Assembly (NCBI GenBank): GCA_031256815.1
Contig: JAIRPU010000041.1
Location: 1-28,476, forward strand
Length of the DNA: 28,476 bases
Direction of reading: 5' to 3'
From: Spirochaetaceae bacterium
Lineage (GTDB): Bacteria; Spirochaetota; Spirochaetia; Treponematales; Breznakiellaceae
Shown here: positions 22,473 through 28,476 of the stretch, one piece after another
Layout: each line of letters begins with the position of its first letter
How positions within the stretch are numbered: position 1 is the stretch's first letter
The notes under the pieces: generated by a model
What the model was told of the DNA's origin: nothing
The model's database searches: none
The model's input: the letters and a program-made list of their open reading frames with translations, nothing else
Program-made: the position numbers and the translations under genes

Positions 22473-23384
22473 ATGCGCTTAATTACACGTTCCGATTTTG
22501 ACGGCTTGGCGTCCGGCGCTATTTTAGAATCGCTTGGACTTATTGATGAATGGCTTTTTGTTCATCCAAAAGACATTCAGGATGAATTAATTGACGTCAA
22601 TAAAAACGATATACTCGCAAATGTGCCTTATATTTCTGGTTGTGGGCTTTGGTTTGACCATCATTCAAGCGAAACAGAACGTTTAGGCAGAGAGTTTAGC
22701 TTTGAAGGCGTCTCACAAAAAGCGCCCAGCTGCGCGCGTGTTATTTATGACTACTATGGCGGCGATACAAAACTTGGACAGTTTGCCGAAATTGTCCAAT
22801 ATGCCGACAAAATAGATTCCGCCAATTTAAGCGTTGAAGAAATTCAAAATCCCAAAGGCTGGATATTGCTTGGTTTTATTACCGACCCGCGCACGGGACT
22901 TGGCCGCTTTCGTGAATTCAGAATAAGTAATTTTGAATTAATGAAGAAACTTGCAAGCGCAACGCTTTCAAAACCTATAGATGAGATTTTGGCTTTAGAA
23001 GACGTTAAAGAACGCATTGCAGTTTATTTTGAACAGCAGGAAAAATTTATAACCATGATAAAAAACCACGCGGTAATTAACGGAACCTCGGTTATTGTTG
23101 ATTTACGCAATGTTGACCCCATATATGCGGGGAACCGTTTTTTGTTATATACATTATTTCCAAAACAAAATATATCTGTAACCATTTTGGACGGTAAGCA
23201 AAAAACAACCACTGTAATAACAGCAGGCCACAGTATTTTTAATAAAACTTCACGGGTTGATGTAGGAAGTTTAATGCTTAAGTACAATGGCGGCGGACAC
23301 CGCAGGGTTGGCACTTGCCAGATTCCAAAAGAAAATGCAGATATGGTTTTAGAAGAAATTATAGCCGCGGTTTCTATAAGATAG
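22473..23384 (+). CDS. DHH/DHHA1-family phosphoesterase
   Basis: The 303-residue protein has the DHH-family metal motifs: SDFDGLASG with D8 and D10 at the N-terminus, and WFDHHSS with D62, H63 and H64. The C-terminal DHHA1 domain carries a GGGHRRVGTCQI motif. Family members cleave phosphodiester or phosphoanhydride bonds in nano-RNA, cyclic dinucleotides (after processing), pAp or polyphosphate. Which of these applies cannot be told here, since the sequence between the domains is divergent from NrnA. The ATG has GGAAAGG a few bases upstream. Its TAG stop shares one base with the GTG of the next gene, starting a three-gene unit with the LCP-like gene and rsfS. Confidence 0.9.
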   Translation: MRLITRSDFDGLASGAILESLGLIDEWLFVHPKDIQDELIDVNKNDILANVPYISGCGLWFDHHSSETERLGREFSFEGVSQKAPSCARVIYDYYGGDTKLGQFAEIVQYADKIDSANLSVEEIQNPKGWILLGFITDPRTGLGRFREFRISNFELMKKLASATLSKPIDEILALEDVKERIAVYFEQQEKFITMIKNHAVINGTSVIVDLRNVDPIYAGNRFLLYTLFPKQNISVTILDGKQKTTTVITAGHSIFNKTSRVDVGSLMLKYNGGGHRRVGTCQIPKENADMVLEEIIAAVSIR

Positions 23385-24580
23385 TGCGCAGAACAAATCT
23401 AAACGTTAGTTTATTGCTGCTTATAGCCATAATTGTTGTTTTTCTGGCCGGCGTATCGGTTATGTTTCTTGGCCTTACGTCGCGGTTTGATTTGTTAAAA
23501 TCATCGGGTACGGAAGAGCGTGTAACAAGCATTCTTTTTGTTTTTGAGTATAATGATAAACCGCTTGCAAGTTATGTAACTTTTTATTATCACAAAACGC
23601 ACCGTGTCGCTATATTTGATATTCCAGGCAATGTTGGGCGTATAATAAAAAAAATTAACCGTGTTGACCGTATAGATACCGTTTATAACAGCAAAAAGTT
23701 TTCAAATTATACTGACGAAATTGAAGCCTTAATTGGAATTGACATTCAACATACGATGGTTTTTGAACTTTCCAATTTAGGAAAAACGGTTGATATGCTG
23801 GAAGGCGTTAAAATTCTTATTCCAAGCGCTATTGCGTTTTATAATGGAGAAAATTCGATTTTGTTTCCTTCCGGCTGGATAACGCTGGACGGCGATAAAT
23901 CGCAGCGTTATTTAATTTACGAAAACGAAGGCAACGAAAACGAAAGCATTGAACAGAGGCATCAGCGGTTTTTTATAGGTTTTTTAAAACGTCTTGGAGA
24001 AAGCAACTCTTATATAAAATTACCCCAAATTGACAAGCGGCTTAGTACGCTTGCGCGTACAAATATGAATCATAAAACACGAATTAAAATATACGACGAG
24101 CTTGCCGGTATAGATACCGACCGCGCGACAGTACAGAGGGTAATTGGAAATTATCGTGATGTTTCCGGTCAAATGCTTTTAATTCCGCATTATGACGGAG
24201 AGATGATAAAAGATGCTGTGCGTCAAACTTTAATAGCGTTAACGCGCCAGCTTGATCGTTCTGTTTCTGGTAAAATAATCACTGTTGAAGTGCTTAACGG
24301 CACAAATATTTCCGGCCTTGCAGGGCGCACAGCCGAATTAATCCGCGGTTTTGGATACGATGTTGTCAATGTGGGAAACACCGACCGCAACGATTACGAA
24401 CACACACAAATTATTGACCATTTTAATCATCCTGAAGAATCTGAGATTTTTGCGGAAATAATTAATTGCGATGTAATTATACATGAAAAACCTGAAGACG
24501 ATTTTGAATTACAAACGATTGAATACAAAGCGGATTTTACACTTATACTTGGCATGGATTATCGTGGAAGATTTAAATAA
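23384..24580 (+). CDS. LytR-CpsA-Psr (LCP)-like membrane protein with LytR_C domain, probably degenerate
   Basis: The 398-residue protein has a short cytoplasmic tail, one TM helix (about residues 8-30), an LCP-like extracytoplasmic domain (about 45-250) and a C-terminal LytR_C domain. The LytR_C domain shows VEVLNGTNISGLAGRTAELI and a TQIIDH segment. In Gram-positive bacteria LCP enzymes move glycopolymers from a polyprenyl carrier to peptidoglycan. Here the catalytic-type arginine motif (usually SIPRDT) reads DIPGNVGR, and the RxRxxxxDxxR region is replaced by an acidic run, so transferase activity is doubtful. GTG at 23384 is chosen because it overlaps the upstream stop and precedes the helix directly; an upstream TTG frame is less likely. 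It overlaps rsfS by 17 nt. Confidence 0.82.
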   Translation: MRRTNLNVSLLLLIAIIVVFLAGVSVMFLGLTSRFDLLKSSGTEERVTSILFVFEYNDKPLASYVTFYYHKTHRVAIFDIPGNVGRIIKKINRVDRIDTVYNSKKFSNYTDEIEALIGIDIQHTMVFELSNLGKTVDMLEGVKILIPSAIAFYNGENSILFPSGWITLDGDKSQRYLIYENEGNENESIEQRHQRFFIGFLKRLGESNSYIKLPQIDKRLSTLARTNMNHKTRIKIYDELAGIDTDRATVQRVIGNYRDVSGQMLLIPHYDGEMIKDAVRQTLIALTRQLDRSVSGKIITVEVLNGTNISGLAGRTAELIRGFGYDVVNVGNTDRNDYEHTQIIDHFNHPEESEIFAEIINCDVIIHEKPEDDFELQTIEYKADFTLILGMDYRGRFK

Positions 24581-24911
24581 AAAAACATTGGCATTGGCGT
24601 ATATGCTTTTTGAACATAAGGCAAAAGACGTTGTTGTAATCGATTTAAGAGAGCTTGCGTTTTGGACAGATTTTTTTATTGTAGGGACCGTAACAAGCGG
24701 CGCTCATCTTGCGGGACTGCAAAAACGTATAAAAGACTGGGCTCGCGAAGAAGGCTTTGCGTCCCGTTCCGGTGTTAAAACAATGCCGGAATCCGGCTGG
24801 AGCTGGACAGACCTTGGCGAAATTGTTGTTCATCTTATGAACGAAAAAGAACGGAACTTTTACGAACTGGAAAATTTATGGAGCGATGCAAAACAGACCC
24901 GTATAGAATAA
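24564..24911 (+). CDS. rsfS: ribosomal silencing factor RsfS (Iojap/YbeB)
   Basis: The 115-residue protein matches RsfS, which binds ribosomal protein uL14 and blocks subunit joining when nutrients are low. Family features are the helix ending in HKAKDVVVIDLREL, WTDFFIVGTVTSGAHLAGLQKRI, and GSGWSWTDLGEIVVHLMN-like text (here ESGWSWTDLGEIVVH). NFYELENLW follows. GTG at 24564 is chosen because it gives the normal length and N-terminus; TTG at 24549 is an alternative. The start overlaps the LCP-like gene by 17 nt, so it is probably expressed by translational coupling. It converges with murF across 41 bp holding an inverted repeat. Confidence 0.94.
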   Translation: MEDLNKKTLALAYMLFEHKAKDVVVIDLRELAFWTDFFIVGTVTSGAHLAGLQKRIKDWAREEGFASRSGVKTMPESGWSWTDLGEIVVHLMNEKERNFYELENLWSDAKQTRIE

Positions 24912-24919
24912 GGCCGAAA

Positions 24920-24967
24920 GAACGCGCATTTGCCCCAATATCAAAATTCTAATTACATTGCGCGTTC
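24920..24967. repeat. inverted repeat between convergent rsfS and murF
   Basis: GAACGCGCA (24920-24928) and its exact complement TGCGCGTTC (24959-24967) are separated by 30 bases. The right arm covers the last codons of murF. No T-run follows on either side, so a bidirectional factor-independent terminator is only weakly supported. Confidence 0.4.
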
Positions 24968-26347
24968 AAGCGCACAGCCGCGGCTGCCTTTTAACAGCAC
25001 AAGCGTTCCGGTTTCGGTTTGTTTTTTCAGGGCGCTGCGCAGTGTATCAATGTTATTTGTATGTAAAACATTCCTGCACACTGCATTAATTGGATTAAGC
25101 GCCGCAGCGCTTTCATTGCCAAACAAAAAGATAAAGTCGGCTTTGGAACGGGCAAGATGCTCCCCCAGTTTTTTATGAGCGGATTCGCTTTCGCCGCCAA
25201 GTTCAAGCATATCGCCCAAAACATATATACGTTTTCCACACCAGTCGAGTTCGTCGCAAAGCGTAATTGCGGCAGCTGCCGATTCCGGATTTGCGTTATA
25301 ACAATCGCGCACAACAGTAATTCCATCATTACTGATAATTTCAGCGCGGCCAAAAAGCGGTTTAACATCCGCAAGCCCTTCTATAATTGCTGTATCTGAA
25401 ATTTCTGCCGTTTGTGCCAGTGCCGCCGCCGCTAAAGCGTTTTTTAGGTTATGTACGCCCGGAAGCGGGAATCGCAGTTTTTTACCCTGCCATTCAATAT
25501 TCCAGCCTAAAAGTCCAAGCGGTTCCGCTTTTAAATGAGCGGCGGCGATTTTGGTACCATCTCCATAAAACAAAACTTTTCCATTGACCCCTTCCGCCAA
25601 AAACGAAGAAAACCCGTCTCCTTTGTCAATAAGCGCTGTTTCATTGCCGGTAAACGCCGAAAAAATCGCTTTTTTTTCATTAGCAACAGCTTCAAGCGAG
25701 CCTATTTTGCCAATATGGGCGCTTCCGATATTGGTAATTAGCGCTATTTGCGGGCGCAGCACGCGGGCAAGTTCGGCAATTTCATTTTTACGGTTCATTC
25801 CTGCCTCAAAGATGCCAGCCTCATGTTCCGGCCCCGCTTCAAAAACAGAAAGCGGCAAGCCTGTTTCGCTGTTTAAATTGCCTTTATTTGCTATAACCTG
25901 TTTTTCACGGCAAAAAATTGAAAGCGCAATTTCTTTTGTTGTTGTTTTTCCGGAAGAACCTGTAATTCCTATTCGTAAAAGGCGCGGTAATTCGTCAAGA
26001 TGCGCGGCGGCAAGTTTTTGCAGCGCATAAAGAGTGTTTTCGCAAGGAAGCAGAATTTTACTTGCCGGAGCAAGCGCGTATTCATCTATTTTTTTTAGCT
26101 CAACAAGCGCCCCCGCTGCGCCGGCTTTAAAAGCGGCTTCTACAAAGCGGTGCCCATCTGTTTTTTCTCCGGCAAGCGCTATAAACAATGCGCCCGCCTT
26201 AACCTGCCGCGAATCTATACAAATTGAAGAAAACCCGCCAGACAGCTCCGGATTGTTTTTGTTTACAGAGTAAAATGCCGCTTCAGTATCAAGAATAAAG
26301 GCGGCGCGGTTGAAGTCCATCAATAAACCGGAAGCGAATTTTTGCAC
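24953..26347 (-). CDS. murF: UDP-N-acetylmuramoyl-tripeptide--D-alanyl-D-alanine ligase
   Basis: The 464-residue enzyme adds D-Ala-D-Ala to the UDP-MurNAc-tripeptide, the last cytoplasmic step of the peptidoglycan precursor. Visible features are the N-terminal SSICIDSRQVKAGALFIALAG, the ATP loop GITGSSGKTTTKE, NKGNLNSETGLPL, GMNRKNEIAELA, and the C-terminal RDCYNANPES motif. Length is typical. GTG at 26347 is chosen because AGGA lies 7 nt before it; the inner ATG at 26320 has no ribosome binding site. The gene follows hslV by 9 nt and is probably cotranscribed. No other mur gene is in the window. Confidence 0.95.
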   Translation of the reverse strand: MQKFASGLLMDFNRAAFILDTEAAFYSVNKNNPELSGGFSSICIDSRQVKAGALFIALAGEKTDGHRFVEAAFKAGAAGALVELKKIDEYALAPASKILLPCENTLYALQKLAAAHLDELPRLLRIGITGSSGKTTTKEIALSIFCREKQVIANKGNLNSETGLPLSVFEAGPEHEAGIFEAGMNRKNEIAELARVLRPQIALITNIGSAHIGKIGSLEAVANEKKAIFSAFTGNETALIDKGDGFSSFLAEGVNGKVLFYGDGTKIAAAHLKAEPLGLLGWNIEWQGKKLRFPLPGVHNLKNALAAAALAQTAEISDTAIIEGLADVKPLFGRAEIISNDGITVVRDCYNANPESAAAAITLCDELDWCGKRIYVLGDMLELGGESESAHKKLGEHLARSKADFIFLFGNESAAALNPINAVCRNVLHTNNIDTLRSALKKQTETGTLVLLKGSRGCALERAM

Positions 26348-26356
26348 CAGCGCGTC

Positions 26357-26902
26357 CTAGACAAGCTCTTCAAGGGTAATATTTTGATTTGTATAAACGC
26401 ATATACCGCCGGCGATTTCAAGACTTTTACGGGCGATTTCTGATGCGGAAAAGTCGCTGCCGTCAAGATAGGCAAGCGCCGCGGAGTAGGCATAATTTCC
26501 GCCGCTGCCAATGGCAAGCACATCGTTATCCGGTTCTATAACGTCTCCAGTGCCTGAAACAAGCAAAATTTTGTTTTTATCCGCTGTAAGAAGCATCGCT
26601 TCCAGCTTACGCAACATTCTGTCGGTACGCCAATCTTTTGCAAGTTCAACAGCCGCCCGCGAAATGTCGGTTGAATATTCCTTTAGTTTCGATTCAAATC
26701 TGTCAAAAAGAGTAAATGCGTCTGCGGTGGCCCCCGCAAATCCGCATAAAATCTTACCTTCTGCAAGTTTTCGAACTTTTCGCGCACTGCTTTTCATTAT
26801 TGTTTCGCCAAGCGAAACCTGTCCGTCCCCTGCCATGGCAACTTTGCCATTCCTTCGCACGGCAATAACCGTGGTGCTTCTAAATATTTTTTTATTCATC
26901 AT
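26357..26902 (-). CDS. hslV: HslV (ClpQ), threonine peptidase of the HslUV protease
   Basis: The product (181 residues from the first of two adjacent ATGs, 26902 and 26899) is an N-terminal-threonine peptidase resembling proteasome beta subunits. It shows STTVIAVRRNGKVAMAGDGQ, the lysine-bearing GETIMKSSARKVRKL, GFAGATADAFTLFDRFE and AVELAKDWRTDRMLRKLEA. The end AGGICVYTNQ is also typical. The catalytic Thr follows 8-9 residues, unlike E. coli HslV, where it comes right after Met; a short propeptide must therefore be removed. The frame stays open into a GC-rich spacer upstream, but conservation starts here. The partner ATPase HslU is not adjacent. murF follows after 9 nt. Confidence 0.94.
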   Translation of the reverse strand: MMNKKIFRSTTVIAVRRNGKVAMAGDGQVSLGETIMKSSARKVRKLAEGKILCGFAGATADAFTLFDRFESKLKEYSTDISRAAVELAKDWRTDRMLRKLEAMLLTADKNKILLVSGTGDVIEPDNDVLAIGSGGNYAYSAALAYLDGSDFSASEIARKSLEIAGGICVYTNQNITLEELV

Positions 26903-26942
26903 CCAACTGTATAATTCAAATCTGTTTACAACAAGCCTGTAC

Positions 26943-27066
26943 ATAGCCAATGGGAAACCGGCTTCCGGCGCTTTGCTGGCCGCGCCCTCACCGCCAGCGG
27001 CGCAAGCGCGGGCAGGAGATGTGGCCGCTCGGCAGACGCCGCCTGTGGACGGCATCCCGCACAGAC
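26943..27066. repeat. GC-rich spacer between hslV and the XRE regulator gene
   Basis: This stretch is markedly richer in G+C than its neighbours and contains clustered GGCGC/GCGCC-type words. It carries no recognised gene; the open frames through it lack conservation-type features. It marks the boundary between core genes to the left and the accessory-looking cluster to the right. No tandem period or strong inverted repeat was found by eye. Confidence 0.5.
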
Positions 27067-27075
27067 ACGGGAAAG

Positions 27076-27399
27076 TCAAGACTTACTATTCAATTCTTCT
27101 ATTTTTTCACTAATTAAACGTCCTAACAGTTCATAAATGTCCTCTAAAGCCGCTTTTTGGTAACTTTTCATAGTTGCCAGAGGGTCTATTTCCTTTGAAA
27201 AGAGGTCGGTCGGATCAATCCCCAGGGCAAAAGCCAGTTTTTGTATCATTCCGGACGAAGGAAATTTGACGGTATTTTCCAACATTCCAATATAATTAGT
27301 TGAGGTTTCCGCTTTTTCAGCCAAAAAAGCCTGACTCCAGCCTCGGGCTTGCCGGAACTTTTTCAGATTGGAAGACAATACGTCTCTGATATTTGTCAT
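27076..27399 (-). CDS. XRE-family helix-turn-helix transcriptional regulator
   Basis: The 107-residue protein has an N-terminal HTH_3/Cro-C1 domain: LKKFRQARGWSQAFLAEKA, TSTNYIGMLEN, then KLAFALGIDPTDLF (to about residue 70). A short helical C-terminal tail follows, probably for dimerisation. Such small regulators usually repress themselves and the divergent gene. The start ATG is preceded by a minus-strand promoter candidate (TTGCCA-N16-TACGAT) and by the 10-bp palindrome CTAATATTAG, a likely operator. It is divergent from the small-ORF/helicase cluster, an arrangement common for controllers of restriction and other defence loci. Its targets are inferred, not shown. Confidence 0.9.
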   Translation of the reverse strand: MTNIRDVLSSNLKKFRQARGWSQAFLAEKAETSTNYIGMLENTVKFPSSGMIQKLAFALGIDPTDLFSKEIDPLATMKSYQKAALEDIYELLGRLISEKIEELNSKS

Positions 27400-27406
27400 A
27401 TAAAGC

Positions 27407-27416
27407 CTAATATTAG
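27407..27416. promoter_or_regulatory. palindromic candidate operator of the XRE regulator
   Basis: CTAATATTAG is a perfect 10-bp palindrome 8 bases upstream of the regulator start codon, in the divergent promoter region. XRE dimers bind such short palindromes. No second copy of the full 10-mer was noticed in the divergent promoter region. Confidence 0.4.
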
Positions 27417-27462
27417 CTTTTATCGTAAGGGCTGGATTTTCTATGGCAACATCCCAAAAGTA

Positions 27463-27494
27463 TTGACATTTTTCCTTTTTTTCAACACTATTAG
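27463..27494 (+). promoter_or_regulatory. candidate promoter of the small-ORF/helicase cluster
   Basis: A perfect -35 box, TTGACA, lies at 27463-27468. The -10 region (around CACTATTAG, 27486-27494) is a poor match at normal spacing, so basal activity may be low or need an activator. The first start codon of the cluster is about 25 bases further on. Confidence 0.4.
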
Positions 27495-27516
27495 TTTTGG
27501 CAATGGAGAGAGACGG

Positions 27517-27582
27517 ATGTTATGGATTGTGGCGGGTATTATTTTTCTGGCAATTTGTCTTTGCCCGTTGGTAATCATTTAA
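27517..27582 (+). CDS. 21-residue hydrophobic membrane peptide
   Basis: The frame encodes MLWIVAGIIFLAICLCPLVI plus one Ile, almost wholly hydrophobic, enough for one membrane helix. It has a strong ribosome binding site, GGAGAG, 7 nt before the ATG, and it lies 12 nt before the next gene, whose own site AGGAGG follows its stop. These spacing and RBS features support real translation. It could be a toxin-like peptide, a leader or a small membrane anchor; nothing in the sequence decides among them. Confidence 0.55.
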   Translation: MLWIVAGIIFLAICLCPLVII

Positions 27583-27594
27583 GTAGGAGGAAAT

Positions 27595-27816
27595 ATGCAT
27601 AATTTTAATGATGATTTACATGGCTGGTGCGATGATTGGATGCAGTTCGAGTCCTTGTTGCAACAGAAGGCTATGATTGAAGAGTTGCGTAAGCGTAATT
27701 CAATAGAGCAGAGGCTTGCATTGGAAGACGCACGGCGACAAGGCTACCAACAGGCGCTTAACGCCTTGTTGTATGACAAATTGAAAGGAGGCAAGAAGCC
27801 TCCGGAATCAGACTGA
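27595..27816 (+). CDS. small charged, helical protein of unknown function
   Basis: The 73-residue protein is rich in Gln, Glu, Lys and Arg and likely forms one long helix or coiled coil (residues about 15-62). An acidic, Trp-containing N-terminus (DDLHGWCDDW) precedes it, and a Lys/Pro tail ends it. No family was recognised. The ribosome binding site TAGGAGG is excellent. A perfect hairpin, GGAGGC-AAGAA-GCCTCC (27787-27803), lies within its 3' end. It sits between the 21-residue peptide and the helicase gene in the same direction, with 72 bp to the helicase start, so it is likely part of the same operon. Confidence 0.7.
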   Translation: MHNFNDDLHGWCDDWMQFESLLQQKAMIEELRKRNSIEQRLALEDARRQGYQQALNALLYDKLKGGKKPPESD

Positions 27817-27888
27817 AGGCGATATCTATTATTGCGTTATGCTTTATTGTAAGTGTTCAATTGCATCCGCAGTCTTTAGGAGGACTTC

Positions 27889-28476
27889 TTGCAAAACAGA
27901 GTCAACGTAAATGATATTGTTCATTTAACGAGCGCCCCTAATACAAAAGGCGCAGTTCTGTCTATTTCTGATATTGGAAATACAAAACAATACCATGTAT
28001 TCATAAATGGGTCGGTAAAAACTTTTTATCCCGGGCAAATTGAATTGGAGGTTTTGCCGCAAAATTCTGAAAAAATCGATATTGATGATTTATTGCGAAC
28101 GCTTACCGCGCGTCAAATTTGCAGTCCATCTTCAAATAGCCTGTATTCTTTACACGCATCGCGCATTGACTTTGTGCCATATCAATTTCGTCCCGTGTTA
28201 AAGCTAATAAAGTCCGATACTCCGCGCTTGTTGATTGCGGACAGTGTAGGTGTGGGGAAAACCATAGAAGCGGGTTTGATTCTAAAAGAAATGCAATTCA
28301 GAAAACCGCTTGATATTGTCATCATAATATGCCCTAAGCCGCTCGTTGCCGAACGCAAATGGGAAGCGGAAATGAAAGAAAAATTCGGCGAGGACTTTAC
28401 CCCGGCAGACAGCGGTATACTGCATAACATAATCGGAGATTATGAGCGCGACGGCGAATGGCCCGATTCCTACAAG
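27889..28476 (+). CDS. SNF2-type DEAD/DEAH helicase, N-terminal part (cut by window end)
   Basis: The first 196 codons of a gene that runs off the right edge were translated from TTG at 27889, which has AGGAGG six nt upstream. Residues 1-55 look like a small beta-rich, SH3-like domain. From about residue 95 the superfamily 2 helicase core begins: VPYQFRPVLKLI, then Walker A ADSVGVGKTIEAGLIL (K124) and motif Ia IIICPKPLVAERKW (145-158). This pattern is that of the SNF2 group found in RapA/HepA and in helicases of DISARM, Dpd and similar defence loci. The normal DE before VGVGKT is DS here. The nuclease, PLD or other domains that would identify the system are beyond the window. Confidence 0.88.
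   Translation, partial: MQNRVNVNDIVHLTSAPNTKGAVLSISDIGNTKQYHVFINGSVKTFYPGQIELEVLPQNSEKIDIDDLLRTLTARQICSPSSNSLYSLHASRIDFVPYQFRPVLKLIKSDTPRLLIADSVGVGKTIEAGLILKEMQFRKPLDIVIIICPKPLVAERKWEAEMKEKFGEDFTPADSGILHNIIGDYERDGEWPDSYK

Noticed and set aside
26903..27079. N-terminal extension of HslV through the GC-rich spacer
   Set aside because: The extra 59 residues are not HslV-like and would bury the catalytic threonine far from the N-terminus.

Overview
The window reads as chromosomal DNA of a spirochaete, most likely a Treponema-type organism (inference). The strongest marker is a periplasmic-flagellum sheath protein FlaA. Supporting signs are a LytR/CpsA-like protein in an organism with diderm-type secreted proteins, many GTG/TTG starts, and the tig-clpP-clpX order. 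Genes are dense on both strands, with short operons, several 1-20 nt overlaps and convergent pairs that overlap or almost touch.

Left part (1-10,462): a cobalamin riboswitch points off the left edge. Next come a membrane-anchored coiled-coil protein and a TrmA/RlmD-type RNA methyltransferase. On the minus strand follow flaA, a (p)ppGpp synthetase fused to TPRs and an RluA-type pseudouridine synthase, with a GerMN-domain membrane protein upstream of flaA. A DksA/TraR-like zinc-finger protein and pyrF lie on the plus strand. They face a 1114-residue membrane protein with an acidic repeat-rich N-terminus and a TPR C-terminus.

Middle (10,463-17,440): iolE (inosose dehydratase) is translationally coupled to a macro-domain protein. 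Opposite it is a four-gene minus-strand operon: CheY-like receiver, divergent dicarboxylate-type symporter, larC (nickel-pincer cofactor) and a WbaP-like polyprenyl glycosylphosphotransferase. A GC-rich spacer with a 63-bp tandem repeat separates this operon from a secreted protein with a possible START-like fold.

Right part (17,405-26,902): a perfectly spaced promoter drives tRNA-Gly(GCC) and probably tig-clpP-clpX behind it. A lone fumarase beta-subunit gene converges on clpX. Then come a RecA/KaiC-like ATPase, tRNA-Thr(CGU) with an 18-nt duplicate of its 3' end, and a DHH phosphoesterase / degenerate LCP protein / RsfS operon. On the minus strand are hslV and murF.

Right edge (26,903-28,476): the character changes. 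After a GC-rich spacer there is an XRE-family regulator with a palindromic candidate operator. Divergent from it are a 21-residue membrane peptide, a 73-residue charged protein and the first 196 codons of a SNF2-type helicase cut by the window end. This is the best candidate here for an accessory, defence-type system. Its identity depends on sequence beyond the window. No CRISPR array, transposase or rRNA was seen.
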